Shown here: piece after piece, positions 1 through 7,540 of the stretch
Layout: each line of letters starts with the position of its first letter
How positions within the stretch are numbered: position 1 is the first letter of the stretch
Origin: Acidobacteria bacterium 5-1
GTDB lineage: Bacteria; Acidobacteriota; Blastocatellia; Pyrinomonadales; Pyrinomonadaceae
Reading direction: 5' to 3'
Assembly: GCA_002050455.1 (NCBI GenBank)
Contig: MWZA01000149.1
Coordinates: forward strand, 1 to 52,602
DNA length: 52,602 nucleotides
Position numbers and translations under genes: made by a program
The notes under the pieces: model-generated
Databases searched by the model: none
What the model was told of the DNA's origin: nothing
What the model saw: only the letters and a program-made list of their open reading frames with translations

Positions 1-1146
1 GCTGTCGGAAAAGCACCGAAGGGAACTTTGAAAAATACCAGACCCGATGAAATGGGCGCGGCGGTTATCAAAGAAGCCGTCGGGCAAGTGAAAAATTTAG
101 ACGTTTCGCAGATTGATGATGTGATTATGGGCTGCGCGTTTCCTGAAGCCGAGCAAGGAATGAACGTCGCTCGGACGGCGATGATTCGCGCCGGTCTTCC
201 GGTTCAAATCAGCGCGATGACGGTCAATCGTTACTGCTCGTCGGGTTTGCAGACGATTGCAATCGCGGCGGACAGAATCAAAACCGGCGGCGCGGAAATT
301 ATCGTCGCGGGCGGTTTAGAAACGATGTCAATGATTCCGATGGGCGGAAACGTCGTGCGTCCGAATCCCGAACTCGTCGAAACTTATCCCGATTATTATT
401 TGAATATGGGTTTGACCGCCGAAAATCTGGCGCAGAAATACGAAATCTCACGCGAAGAAGCCGACGAGTTTTCGCTGAAATCGCACAGACGAGCGGCGGA
501 AGCAATCAAGTCGGGAAAGTTCAAAGATGAAATCGTTTCTTTGAATGTGCGCGTTGATGAAACCGATGAAAAGGGTCGTGTCTTGCGTAAAGAAATCGCT
601 TTCGACACGGACGAAGGCGTGCGTTACGATGCAAATATGGAAGGTTTGGCGAAACTGAAACCGGCGTTTCACGCAAAAGGCACAGTTACGGCGGGCAATG
701 CTTCGCAGATGTCGGACGGCGCGGCGGCGGTCGTGATTATGTCGGCGGAGAAAGCGGAAGAATTAGGATTAAAACCGCTTGCGCGTTTTGTCGCTTATGC
801 AACGTCGGGTTGTTTGCCCGAAGAAATGGGAATCGGTCCCGTTTATGCGATTCCGAAAGTTTTGAAAATGGCTGGCTTGACGATGGACAACATTGACATT
901 TTTGAACTCAATGAAGCGTTTGCCGCGCAATCTTTGGCGGTTATCAAAGCACTCGAAATGAATCCGGCGAAAATCAACGTCAACGGCGGCGCAATCGCAC
1001 TCGGGCATCCTTTAGGCTGCACAGGCGCGAAGTTAACAGCTTCGATTCTGCGCGAGATGGAACGGCGCGGGTCGCGTTACGGAATGGTAACGATGTGCGT
1101 CGGCGGCGGAATGGGCGCGGCGGGAATTTTTGAGAGAATCAATTAG
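1..1146 (+). CDS. acetyl-CoA acyltransferase (thiolase), 5' partial
   Basis: Catalyses the thiolytic last step of beta-oxidation, or the reverse condensation of two acyl-CoA units. The frame is open from base 1 and already matches the thiolase start region (AVGKAPKG), so the true start lies upstream of the window and only about the first 15 residues are missing. The nucleophilic Cys is in NRYCSSG (codon at 235-237). The loop NEAFAAQ, the active-site His in [14 protein letters not shown] and the second catalytic Cys in [10 protein letters not shown] are all present, so the enzyme looks active. The acyl-CoA dehydrogenase 400 bases downstream on the same strand supports a fad-type operon. Whether it is degradative (FadA) or biosynthetic cannot be decided from sequence alone. 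Confidence 0.95.
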   Translation, partial: AVGKAPKGTLKNTRPDEMGAAVIKEAVGQVKNLDVSQIDDVIMGCAFPEAEQGMNVARTAMIRAGLPVQISAMTVNRYCSSGLQTIAIAADRIKTGGAEIIVAGGLETMSMIPMGGNVVRPNPELVETYPDYYLNMGLTAENLAQKYEISREEADEFSLKSHRRAAEAIKSGKFKDEIVSLNVRVDETDEKGRVLRKEIAFDTDEGVRYDANMEGLAKLKPAFHAKGTVTAGNASQMSDGAAAVVIMSAEKAEELGLKPLARFVAYATSGCLPEEMGIGPVYAIPKVLKMAGLTMDNIDIFELNEAFAAQSLAVIKALEMNPAKINVNGGAIALGHPLGCTGAKLTASILREMERRGSRYGMVTMCVGGGMGAAGIFERIN

Positions 1147-1234
1147 TTTTATTGCCCGGATAAACAAATTTTGCGGTAAATTACCAAACGGAGCAGTTAT
1201 AGTGGAAACGGATATGAATTACATTCGGTGAGGA

Positions 1235-1510
1235 ATGAGCAAGCCACTACTTCTCATTCACGGTTTGGGCGGAAATTGGCGTTCTTGGCAGACGATTGTT
1301 GACGCTTTAGCTGCCGAGCGTGAAGTCATTGCGGTTGATTTGCCCGGTTTCGGCGAAACATCGCCATTGAACGGAGAAGTTTTAATCCGAACGCTCGCCG
1401 ATGCGGTTACTGAGTTTGTGAATAAAAACAATCTGACCGGCATTGATGCGGTCGGCAATTCGACAACAGCAATTTACAGCCTCTGGCTAACTAAGGATTT
1501 AACTATCTGA
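1235..1510 (+). pseudogene. truncated alpha/beta hydrolase
   Basis: This is the N-terminal third of an alpha/beta-hydrolase: the oxyanion-hole motif HGLGGNW, the strand DLPGFGET and the beginning of the nucleophile elbow (VGNSTTA, where G-x-S-x-G is expected) are present. The frame then stops after 91 residues; family members usually have 250-300. The acid and His of the triad and the lid are missing. The stop lies only about 50 bases before the next gene, so a deletion probably removed the rest. An in-frame TGA directly precedes the ATG, so the start is fixed, but the Shine-Dalgarno-like GAGGA runs into the ATG with no spacing. A short functional peptide is possible but unlikely. Confidence 0.7.
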
Positions 1511-1558
1511 AAAAGGCGACTGAAATTTTAGAAAATCAATATGTAGGAGATAAAATCA

Positions 1559-3334
1559 ATGGATGCACAAATGGGAAAAGAATTTATTAAAGGCGGCGCA
1601 TTTTTGATTGAAAACCGCGAGGCAAGCGAGATTTTTACGCCCGAAGATTTTACCGAGGAGCATAAAATGATTGGCGAAACCATCCGCGAGTTTGTGGACA
1701 ACGAAGTTCGCCCCGTTATTCCCGAAATGGAAAAGCACAACTGGCAGATTGCGCGTGATTTGGTGAAATCAGCCGGTGATTTAGGACTTCTCGGCGCAAC
1801 GATTCCCGAAGAATACGGCGGCGCGGCACTTGACCAAACTGCCGGCGTGATTATTGCGGAAAATGTCGGGCGCGGCGGCGGTTTCGGCACGACTTTCGGG
1901 GCGCAGACTTCAATCGGGATTTTGCCGATTTTGTATTTCGGTTCGGAAGAATTAAAACAAAATTGGATTCCGCGCATCGTTTCCGGCGAAGTCGTAACGG
2001 CTTATTGTTTGTCGGAAGCCGGAAGCGGTTCTGATGCTTTGGGCGCAAAATGCAGCGCGAAACTTTCAGAAGACGGGACTGAATACATTCTGAACGGCGA
2101 AAAAATGTGGATTTCCAACGGCGGTTTTGCCGATGTTTATATTGTCTTTGCAAAAGTTGACGGCGAGAAGGAAAAGTTTTCGGCTTTTGTTGTCGAAAGA
2201 AGCGAAAACTGCCGTCCCGGAAATGAAGAACACAAAATGGGAATTAAATCTTCTTCAACCACACCGTTGATTTTGTCGGACGCGAAAGTTCCGGTCGGAA
2301 ATCTTATCGGAAACGTCGGCGACGGCGCGAAAATCGCTTTTAATATTTTGAATGTCGGGCGTTTTAAACTCGGCGCGTCGGTTACGGGCGGCGCGAAATT
2401 GGCTTTGCACGACGCGATTCGCTACGCGAACGAGCGGCATCAATTCGGCAAACCGATTTCGAGTTTCGGCGCAATCAAACACAAACTCGCGGAAATGGCG
2501 ATTCGCACCTGGGTTGCCGAATCAATTACTTACCGCACGGTCGGAATGATTGACGCGCTCATCGGCGACGGTGCGGATAATCAAAAGAAACTGCAATCAA
2601 TCGAAGAATACGCGGTCGAATCTTCGATTAACAAAGTCGCCTGCTCGGAAGCACTCGATTATGTCGTTGACGAAATGGTGCAAATTTACGGCGGTTACGG
2701 TTATTCGGCGGATTATCCGGCGGAAAAAGCGTATCGTGATTCGCGCATTAACCGCATTTTTGAAGGCACAAACGAAATCAATCGAATGCTCATTCCGGGA
2801 ATGCTGCTGAAACGAGCGATGAAAGGTCAACTCGGACTTCTGCCGGCGGCGAAAGCGTTGCAAGAGGAAATCTTAAATCCGCAAATGTCGTCGTTTGATG
2901 AAGACGAAGGCGTTCTGCAAACCGAAATGAAACTCGCCCAAAACGCCAAAAAAATTGCGTTGATGATTCTCGGCGCGGCGGCGCAGAAATATATGTCGGA
3001 ACTGCAAAATCAACAGGAAATTCTGCTTAATGCGGCGGACATTATTATTGATGCTTACACAATGGAAACAGCGATTTTGCGGGCGCAAAAGTTGGCGGAA
3101 AAGGGCGATGCTTCGCGTTGTGTTGATATGGCTGGCGTTTATTGTAACGACGCGATTCAGCGTATTGAAGCGAAAGCGAAAAACACGATTGCGGCAATGA
3201 GCGAAGGCGATGAAATGCGGACGTTTCTTATCGCACTGAAACGCTTTACGAAAAACAATTCGCCCGTGAACACGATTGCGGCACGGCGGCGTATTGCCGA
3301 TACGCTGATTCAGGCGAACAAATACATCTTCTGA
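1559..3334 (+). CDS. acyl-CoA dehydrogenase
   Basis: FAD-dependent oxidation of acyl-CoA to trans-2-enoyl-CoA, the first step of beta-oxidation. The protein has 591 residues. It shows the three-part ACAD core: helical N-domain, the beta-domain FAD contact AYCLSEAGSGSDA (about residues 150-162), and the C-terminal helical domain with QIYGGYGYSADYPAEKAYRD and the motif IFEGTNEINR that carries the likely catalytic Glu. About 170 extra C-terminal residues form a helical extension, as in the long FadE/YngJ-like or VLCAD-type class. TAGGAG lies 12-7 bases before the ATG. Together with the upstream thiolase it makes a beta-oxidation cluster. Confidence 0.95.
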   Translation: MDAQMGKEFIKGGAFLIENREASEIFTPEDFTEEHKMIGETIREFVDNEVRPVIPEMEKHNWQIARDLVKSAGDLGLLGATIPEEYGGAALDQTAGVIIAENVGRGGGFGTTFGAQTSIGILPILYFGSEELKQNWIPRIVSGEVVTAYCLSEAGSGSDALGAKCSAKLSEDGTEYILNGEKMWISNGGFADVYIVFAKVDGEKEKFSAFVVERSENCRPGNEEHKMGIKSSSTTPLILSDAKVPVGNLIGNVGDGAKIAFNILNVGRFKLGASVTGGAKLALHDAIRYANERHQFGKPISSFGAIKHKLAEMAIRTWVAESITYRTVGMIDALIGDGADNQKKLQSIEEYAVESSINKVACSEALDYVVDEMVQIYGGYGYSADYPAEKAYRDSRINRIFEGTNEINRMLIPGMLLKRAMKGQLGLLPAAKALQEEILNPQMSSFDEDEGVLQTEMKLAQNAKKIALMILGAAAQKYMSELQNQQEILLNAADIIIDAYTMETAILRAQKLAEKGDASRCVDMAGVYCNDAIQRIEAKAKNTIAAMSEGDEMRTFLIALKRFTKNNSPVNTIAARRRIADTLIQANKYIF

Positions 3335-3364
3335 TTTTGGATTTTAGATTTTGAATTTTGGATT
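3335..3364. repeat. word repeat of the gattttggatttt type
   Basis: Directly after the acyl-CoA dehydrogenase stop is a run of imperfect copies of gattttggatttta. The same words occur before the sbcC start (10224-10250) and, as their reverse complement, inside the aminotransferase gene near 14219-14250. No hairpin partner was seen here. Confidence 0.6.
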
Positions 3365-3433
3365 GGTCCGAAGCAGGTATTTCAGACCTTTTCTTTTGGC
3401 GCGAAAGATGGAAAATGATTTAAGGTGAAAATT

Positions 3434-3967
3434 ATGAAAGTTGAACGGGAAGTTTTAGAGCCGACGGCGGGCGTGTCGCGGGAAATCGGCTTTTATCTTA
3501 GTAGTTTGGAGGAAGTTCGCGCAGAACTTCGCCAAGCGGTGGAAGACTTGTCCGATGAAGAAAATTTACGGAAAATTCTGCCAAATGTTCAACCTATCGG
3601 CGCATTGATTTTGCACATCGGCGAAGCTGAATTTTGGTGGATTCAATCCATTGTGATGGGCAGAGAGATGGACGAAGAAATGAACCGAATCGCGCATTCG
3701 GACAATTGGGAAGAAGATAATTTCGCTGAAAAAGGTTACGGCGTAAAATACTGCATCGAAGCGATTGATAAAATTTCTCGAATGACGATAGAAACTTTAG
3801 CGGATTTTACCGCCGAAGACCTCGAAAAAATTCACGTTCTTAATAAACCCGACAAACGAATAGAGTTGAGTTTGCGTTCGATTTTGCATCATTTAGTTCA
3901 GCATCAAGCAACCCACAAAGGACAAATTTTGATGCTTAAACGGTTTTTGCACGAAAGTCAAAATTAA
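3434..3967 (+). CDS. DinB family protein
   Basis: A 177-residue four-helix-bundle protein of the DinB/YfiT superfamily, whose members bind a divalent metal through three His residues and include thiol S-transferases and stress-induced proteins. Candidate ligands are the His in ILHIGEAEFWW and the two His of HHLVQHQATHKGQIL near the C-terminus. I chose ATG 3434 because AGGTG sits six bases before it; the in-frame GTG at 3425 is part of that site and is less likely. No substrate can be named. The family call is firm, the function open. Confidence 0.85.
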   Translation: MKVEREVLEPTAGVSREIGFYLSSLEEVRAELRQAVEDLSDEENLRKILPNVQPIGALILHIGEAEFWWIQSIVMGREMDEEMNRIAHSDNWEEDNFAEKGYGVKYCIEAIDKISRMTIETLADFTAEDLEKIHVLNKPDKRIELSLRSILHHLVQHQATHKGQILMLKRFLHESQN

Positions 3968-3993
3968 AATAAAGTTTAGAACAAGGGAAATTC

Positions 3994-5466
3994 ATGAATA
4001 AAGCAGTAACATTGGGCGAATTAAAAGCAAGCGGTTATACCGCGCGTTCCGTCAAAGACGAAATGCGGGCAAATTTGATTAAAAAATTACGAAACGGCGA
4101 AAAGTTGTTTCAAGGCATTTTGGGTTACGATGAAACGGTTGTGCCGCAAGTCGTCAATGCGGTTTTGGCAAAACACAATCTAATTTTATTGGGTTTGCGC
4201 GGGCAAGCCAAAAGCCGAATTATCAGGCAATTAACCGAATTGCTGGACGAAGAAATTCCGATTATTGCGGGTTCGGAAATCAACGATAATCCGTTTGCGC
4301 CTTTAAGCGCGTATGGTTGTCAGCAAATCGAACTTCATGGCGACGAAACAAAGATTGATTGGGTCAACCGTGATTCGCGGTTTGTCGAAAAACTCGCCAC
4401 GCCCGACGTTACAATTGCCGACATTATCGGCGACATTGACCCAATTAAAGCGGCAAAAGGCGGACATCTTTTGTCAGATGAGCTGACGATTCATTTCGGA
4501 CTGCTTCCGCGTGCCAATCGCGGGATTTTTGCGATGAACGAATTGCCGGATTTAGCGGGAAAAATTCAAGTCGGACTTTTTAACATAATGCAGGAAGGCG
4601 ACGTGCAGATAAAAGGTTATCCGGTGCGTCTGCCGCTCGATGTGATGTTAGTTTTCTCCGCAAATCCCGAAGATTACACGACTCGCGGGAAAATTATTAC
4701 GCCTTTAAAAGACAGAATCGGCGCGGAGATTGCGACGCATTATCCGAAGGATATCGGTTTGGGCGCAGCGATTACCAAACAAGAAGCGTGGACGGAAAGA
4801 GATTTAATTCCGGATTTCAAATTGCAAATCCCGGATTTCATTTCTGAAACAATCGAACAAATTGCCTTTGAAGCCCGCGATGACCAGCGCATTGACAAGC
4901 GTTCCGGCGTTTCGCAACGCTTTTCCATCAGCGCAACCGAAGCCGCCGTTTCCAACGCCGAAAGACGTGCTTTGATAACGAGCGAAAAAGAAATCGTGCC
5001 GCGCATTTCCGATATTTACGCCGCTTTGCCCGCGATGACCGGAAAAATGGAACTCGAATACGAAGGCGAACAAATCGGCGCGGCGCGGTTGACGAAGGAA
5101 CTTATCAAACGTGCGGCAGGTATTATTTTTGAAGGTTTCTTTCTCGGAATTGATTTTGAGCCGACGGTTCGCTGGTTTGACGAAGGCAATAAATTGCTGC
5201 TTTCCGAAACGGCTTCGGCGGAAGAATGCGTGATGCTTCTGAAAAGCGTCCCCGAACTTATCGAATCAACTTTGATACCGCTCGGCTTCGGCAAAAACGA
5301 CAGGGCAAAACTCGTTTCGGCGTGCGAATTTGTTCTCGAAGGTCTTTACGCACAGAATAAAATCTCGCGCAACGAAGAAGGCGGATTTGAAGCCACAACC
5401 AAAGCCAAACGAGACAGACGGGGTTTGATTTACGAAGATTTGACCGATTTGGATAGTTTTAATTAA
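3994..5466 (+). CDS. ChlI/BchI-like AAA+ ATPase
   Basis: A 490-residue AAA+ ATPase related to the magnesium chelatase I subunit and MoxR-type ATPases. The Walker A loop is GLRGQAKSR (about residue 69), the Walker B region is GIFAMNELPDL (about 178) and sensor 1 is VFSANPEDYTTRGK. The C-terminal half is a lid domain. Family members normally work with a VWA-domain partner carrying a MIDAS site to remodel or load metal into a target protein. No VWA gene is adjacent; the only one in the window is the NorD-like protein at 16765-19878. A short repeated element in frame (IPDFKLQIPDF, bases 4810-4840) resembles spacer words found elsewhere here. GGGAAA precedes the ATG. No chlorophyll genes are present, so a true Mg-chelatase role is unlikely. 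Confidence 0.85.
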   Translation: MNKAVTLGELKASGYTARSVKDEMRANLIKKLRNGEKLFQGILGYDETVVPQVVNAVLAKHNLILLGLRGQAKSRIIRQLTELLDEEIPIIAGSEINDNPFAPLSAYGCQQIELHGDETKIDWVNRDSRFVEKLATPDVTIADIIGDIDPIKAAKGGHLLSDELTIHFGLLPRANRGIFAMNELPDLAGKIQVGLFNIMQEGDVQIKGYPVRLPLDVMLVFSANPEDYTTRGKIITPLKDRIGAEIATHYPKDIGLGAAITKQEAWTERDLIPDFKLQIPDFISETIEQIAFEARDDQRIDKRSGVSQRFSISATEAAVSNAERRALITSEKEIVPRISDIYAALPAMTGKMELEYEGEQIGAARLTKELIKRAAGIIFEGFFLGIDFEPTVRWFDEGNKLLLSETASAEECVMLLKSVPELIESTLIPLGFGKNDRAKLVSACEFVLEGLYAQNKISRNEEGGFEATTKAKRDRRGLIYEDLTDLDSFN

Positions 5467-5510
5467 ACACAAAATTTGATAAAGGTTTCCTTATCAACAA
5501 AACAAACTTT

Positions 5511-6392
5511 ATGCGTTATTTTTTACTACTCTTATTTTCAGTTTTGCTTTTTACGGCTTGCCAAAAAGACGAAACAAAAACTACTTCGCCTGATGCTAAA
5601 CGCTATGCATTAAGAGGCAAAGTTATTGCAGTTGATAAAGCGAACAAAAAAGCGTCCATCGCGCACGACGAAATTCCGGGTTATATGGACGCGATGACGA
5701 TGGATTTTCCGATAAAAGCCGATTGGGTTTGGGACGACTTGACAAAAGACGCGGACATACGCGCCGATTTGGTAGTTGACGATGCGAAAGGCGAATTTTG
5801 GCTTGAAAATATTGCAATTGTCGCCGCGCCTAATCCGAATCAGCCCGCGCCGCCGACGCGCGAAGATGTCGCACAAGTCGGCAAGCAAGTTCCCAATTTT
5901 ACTTTGACTAACCAGGACGGCAAGCGCATTTCATTAAAAGATTTTCGCGGCAAGGCGTTGGCAATCACATTTATTTATTCACGCTGTCCGCTTCCGAATT
6001 ATTGTATTTTGATGTCGAAAAACTTTTCCGACCTTGCAAATCAATTAAAAGATTCGAATTTTAAGGACAAAATTCGCTTATTGAGCATTTCGTTTGACCC
6101 GAAAACCGACACACCAGCCAAACTTAAAGAATACGGACAAGGTTATCTCGGCAAAGGTGCAGAACCTGATTTTACAGTTTGGCAATTAGCAGTCGGCACA
6201 GACAAAGAAGTAAAAAACATCGCGGATTTTTTCGGCTTGCGTTACGAGGTTGACCAAAACGACAAAACACAATTTAATCATTCACTTCGCACAATTGTCA
6301 TCACGCCCGACGGCAATGTGCAGAAAGTTTTTTCGGGAAATGAATGGACACCGAACGATTTACTGCGGGAACTGCAAACGGCGATTAACTGA
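5511..6392 (+). CDS. SCO1/SenC lipoprotein with CusF-like N-domain
   Basis: Predicted exported lipoprotein (Cys17 after LLLFSVLLFTA). Residues about 30-95 resemble the CusF/copper-binding domain, with H..IPGYMDAMTMDF carrying the usual His and Met ligands. Residues about 130-290 are a thioredoxin-fold SCO domain with CPLPNYC (Cys159 and Cys165) and a conserved His near 257 in NHSLRT. SCO proteins deliver copper to the CuA centre of cytochrome oxidase or act as thiol-disulfide reductases; a copper-donor domain on the same chain fits the first role. The two Cys are separated by five residues, as in the CPxPxFC subgroup, rather than the three of yeast Sco1. No oxidase genes lie nearby. No clear ribosome site precedes the ATG. 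Confidence 0.85.
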   Translation: MRYFLLLLFSVLLFTACQKDETKTTSPDAKRYALRGKVIAVDKANKKASIAHDEIPGYMDAMTMDFPIKADWVWDDLTKDADIRADLVVDDAKGEFWLENIAIVAAPNPNQPAPPTREDVAQVGKQVPNFTLTNQDGKRISLKDFRGKALAITFIYSRCPLPNYCILMSKNFSDLANQLKDSNFKDKIRLLSISFDPKTDTPAKLKEYGQGYLGKGAEPDFTVWQLAVGTDKEVKNIADFFGLRYEVDQNDKTQFNHSLRTIVITPDGNVQKVFSGNEWTPNDLLRELQTAIN

Positions 6393-6571
6393 TTTTGCAG
6401 AGATGCTTTGCAAAATTAAGATACTTGCGTTTGCGCTTCGACAATTAACTTAATTTTTGACCGCAAAAATTTGAAAAATCAAGCATACAAAATTATTCAA
6501 CAACAAGTGATTTCGCCCGAATATTATGATAATGTTGAGAAATTACTTAAATACCTTAATTTATCCGGCAG

Positions 6572-7531
6572 ATGTCAGCGAAAATTAAAAAATTAGTTTG
6601 GATATTTGGTTTGGCTTTAATTGCCGCCAATGTTTTTTTGATTTTTGGGTGCAAACATCAATCTGAACGGACTTTACCGATTGTCATTACAAACATTCCG
6701 GTTAAAAAAATTCAAAAATCGGAAGAAATACCTGTCGCAAATAGTAATTTGGTTCAATCAAACCCAACAAAGAACGATTTAAATAAGTCTGAATTTTCTT
6801 CCGCCGCGCTGCGAAATACCGCACTCAAACAAAATCTCGGCTGGGCTTTCGGCGGAAAATCGCAGAAAGGCTGGTATCTTTATCATCCTTTGATTTGCCG
6901 CTTAATCGGTATTGAAACCGAAGCCGATAACAACGACTTTGCCGAAGCCTTAGCACGCTGGCAAAAGAGCGTCGGACTTCCGCCGCATGGAATTTTAGAC
7001 GAAGCGACTTTAGCGGTTATCGTTACAATGTGGCAGTCAAATCGTCTGAAAAAACGCGGCGAAGCTCAACCGAATGAATTACAAATTGGCTCAATCGCCG
7101 ACTTTTATGATGTTTCTCGTCCAGACGAACTGCGCCAAGTCGAGCGCGAAACTTATGCCGCATACAAAAAAATGATTATGGCGGCGATTGCCGATAAATC
7201 TCTAAATCTGGCAGATAACGGGAAAGATGAACTCGCGCCAGGTGAGAAATTCTTAAAAATCGTTTCGGCGTTTCGTTCCAAAAATTATCAAGCGCAGTTG
7301 CGTATTGCTTCGCCGAATTCGGGACGCGCCGGTCTTGCCGTCAACAGTCCGCATTTTACGGGACGTGCGCTTGATATTTATGTTGGCGGCGAACCGGTCA
7401 GCACACAAGACGGCAATCGTTTAGTTCAAATCAACACGCCGGTTTATCGGTGGCTGGTTAAAAATGCCGGAAAATTTGGTTTCAAGCCATATTTTTATGA
7501 GCCTTGGCATTGGGAATACGCGCCCGAATAA
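6572..7531 (+). CDS. VanY-type D-Ala-D-Ala carboxypeptidase lipoprotein
   Basis: A 319-residue protein with an N-terminal hydrophobic segment ending in IFGC, consistent with a lipoprotein. Residues about 110-155 look like a peptidoglycan-binding repeat (ARWQKSVGLPPHGILDEATL). The C-terminal domain is a VanY/D-alanyl-D-alanine carboxypeptidase fold: AFRSKNYQAQ, the zinc motif SPHFTGRALDI (HxxxxxxD) and a terminal EPWHWEY giving the third ligand. It likely trims peptide stems in the periplasm. Not linked to resistance genes. Just upstream, an unassigned open frame (6471-6599) overlaps the start in another frame; I could not recognise it. SbcC converges from the other side with a ten-base gap. 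Confidence 0.85.
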   Translation: MSAKIKKLVWIFGLALIAANVFLIFGCKHQSERTLPIVITNIPVKKIQKSEEIPVANSNLVQSNPTKNDLNKSEFSSAALRNTALKQNLGWAFGGKSQKGWYLYHPLICRLIGIETEADNNDFAEALARWQKSVGLPPHGILDEATLAVIVTMWQSNRLKKRGEAQPNELQIGSIADFYDVSRPDELRQVERETYAAYKKMIMAAIADKSLNLADNGKDELAPGEKFLKIVSAFRSKNYQAQLRIASPNSGRAGLAVNSPHFTGRALDIYVGGEPVSTQDGNRLVQINTPVYRWLVKNAGKFGFKPYFYEPWHWEYAPE

Positions 7532-7540
7532 TCATTAGAT

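Noticed and set aside
6471-6599. A short gene ahead of the VanY-type peptidase (LKNQAYKIIQQQ...)
   Set aside because: It overlaps the next gene's start in another frame, lacks a ribosome site and matches nothing I know.
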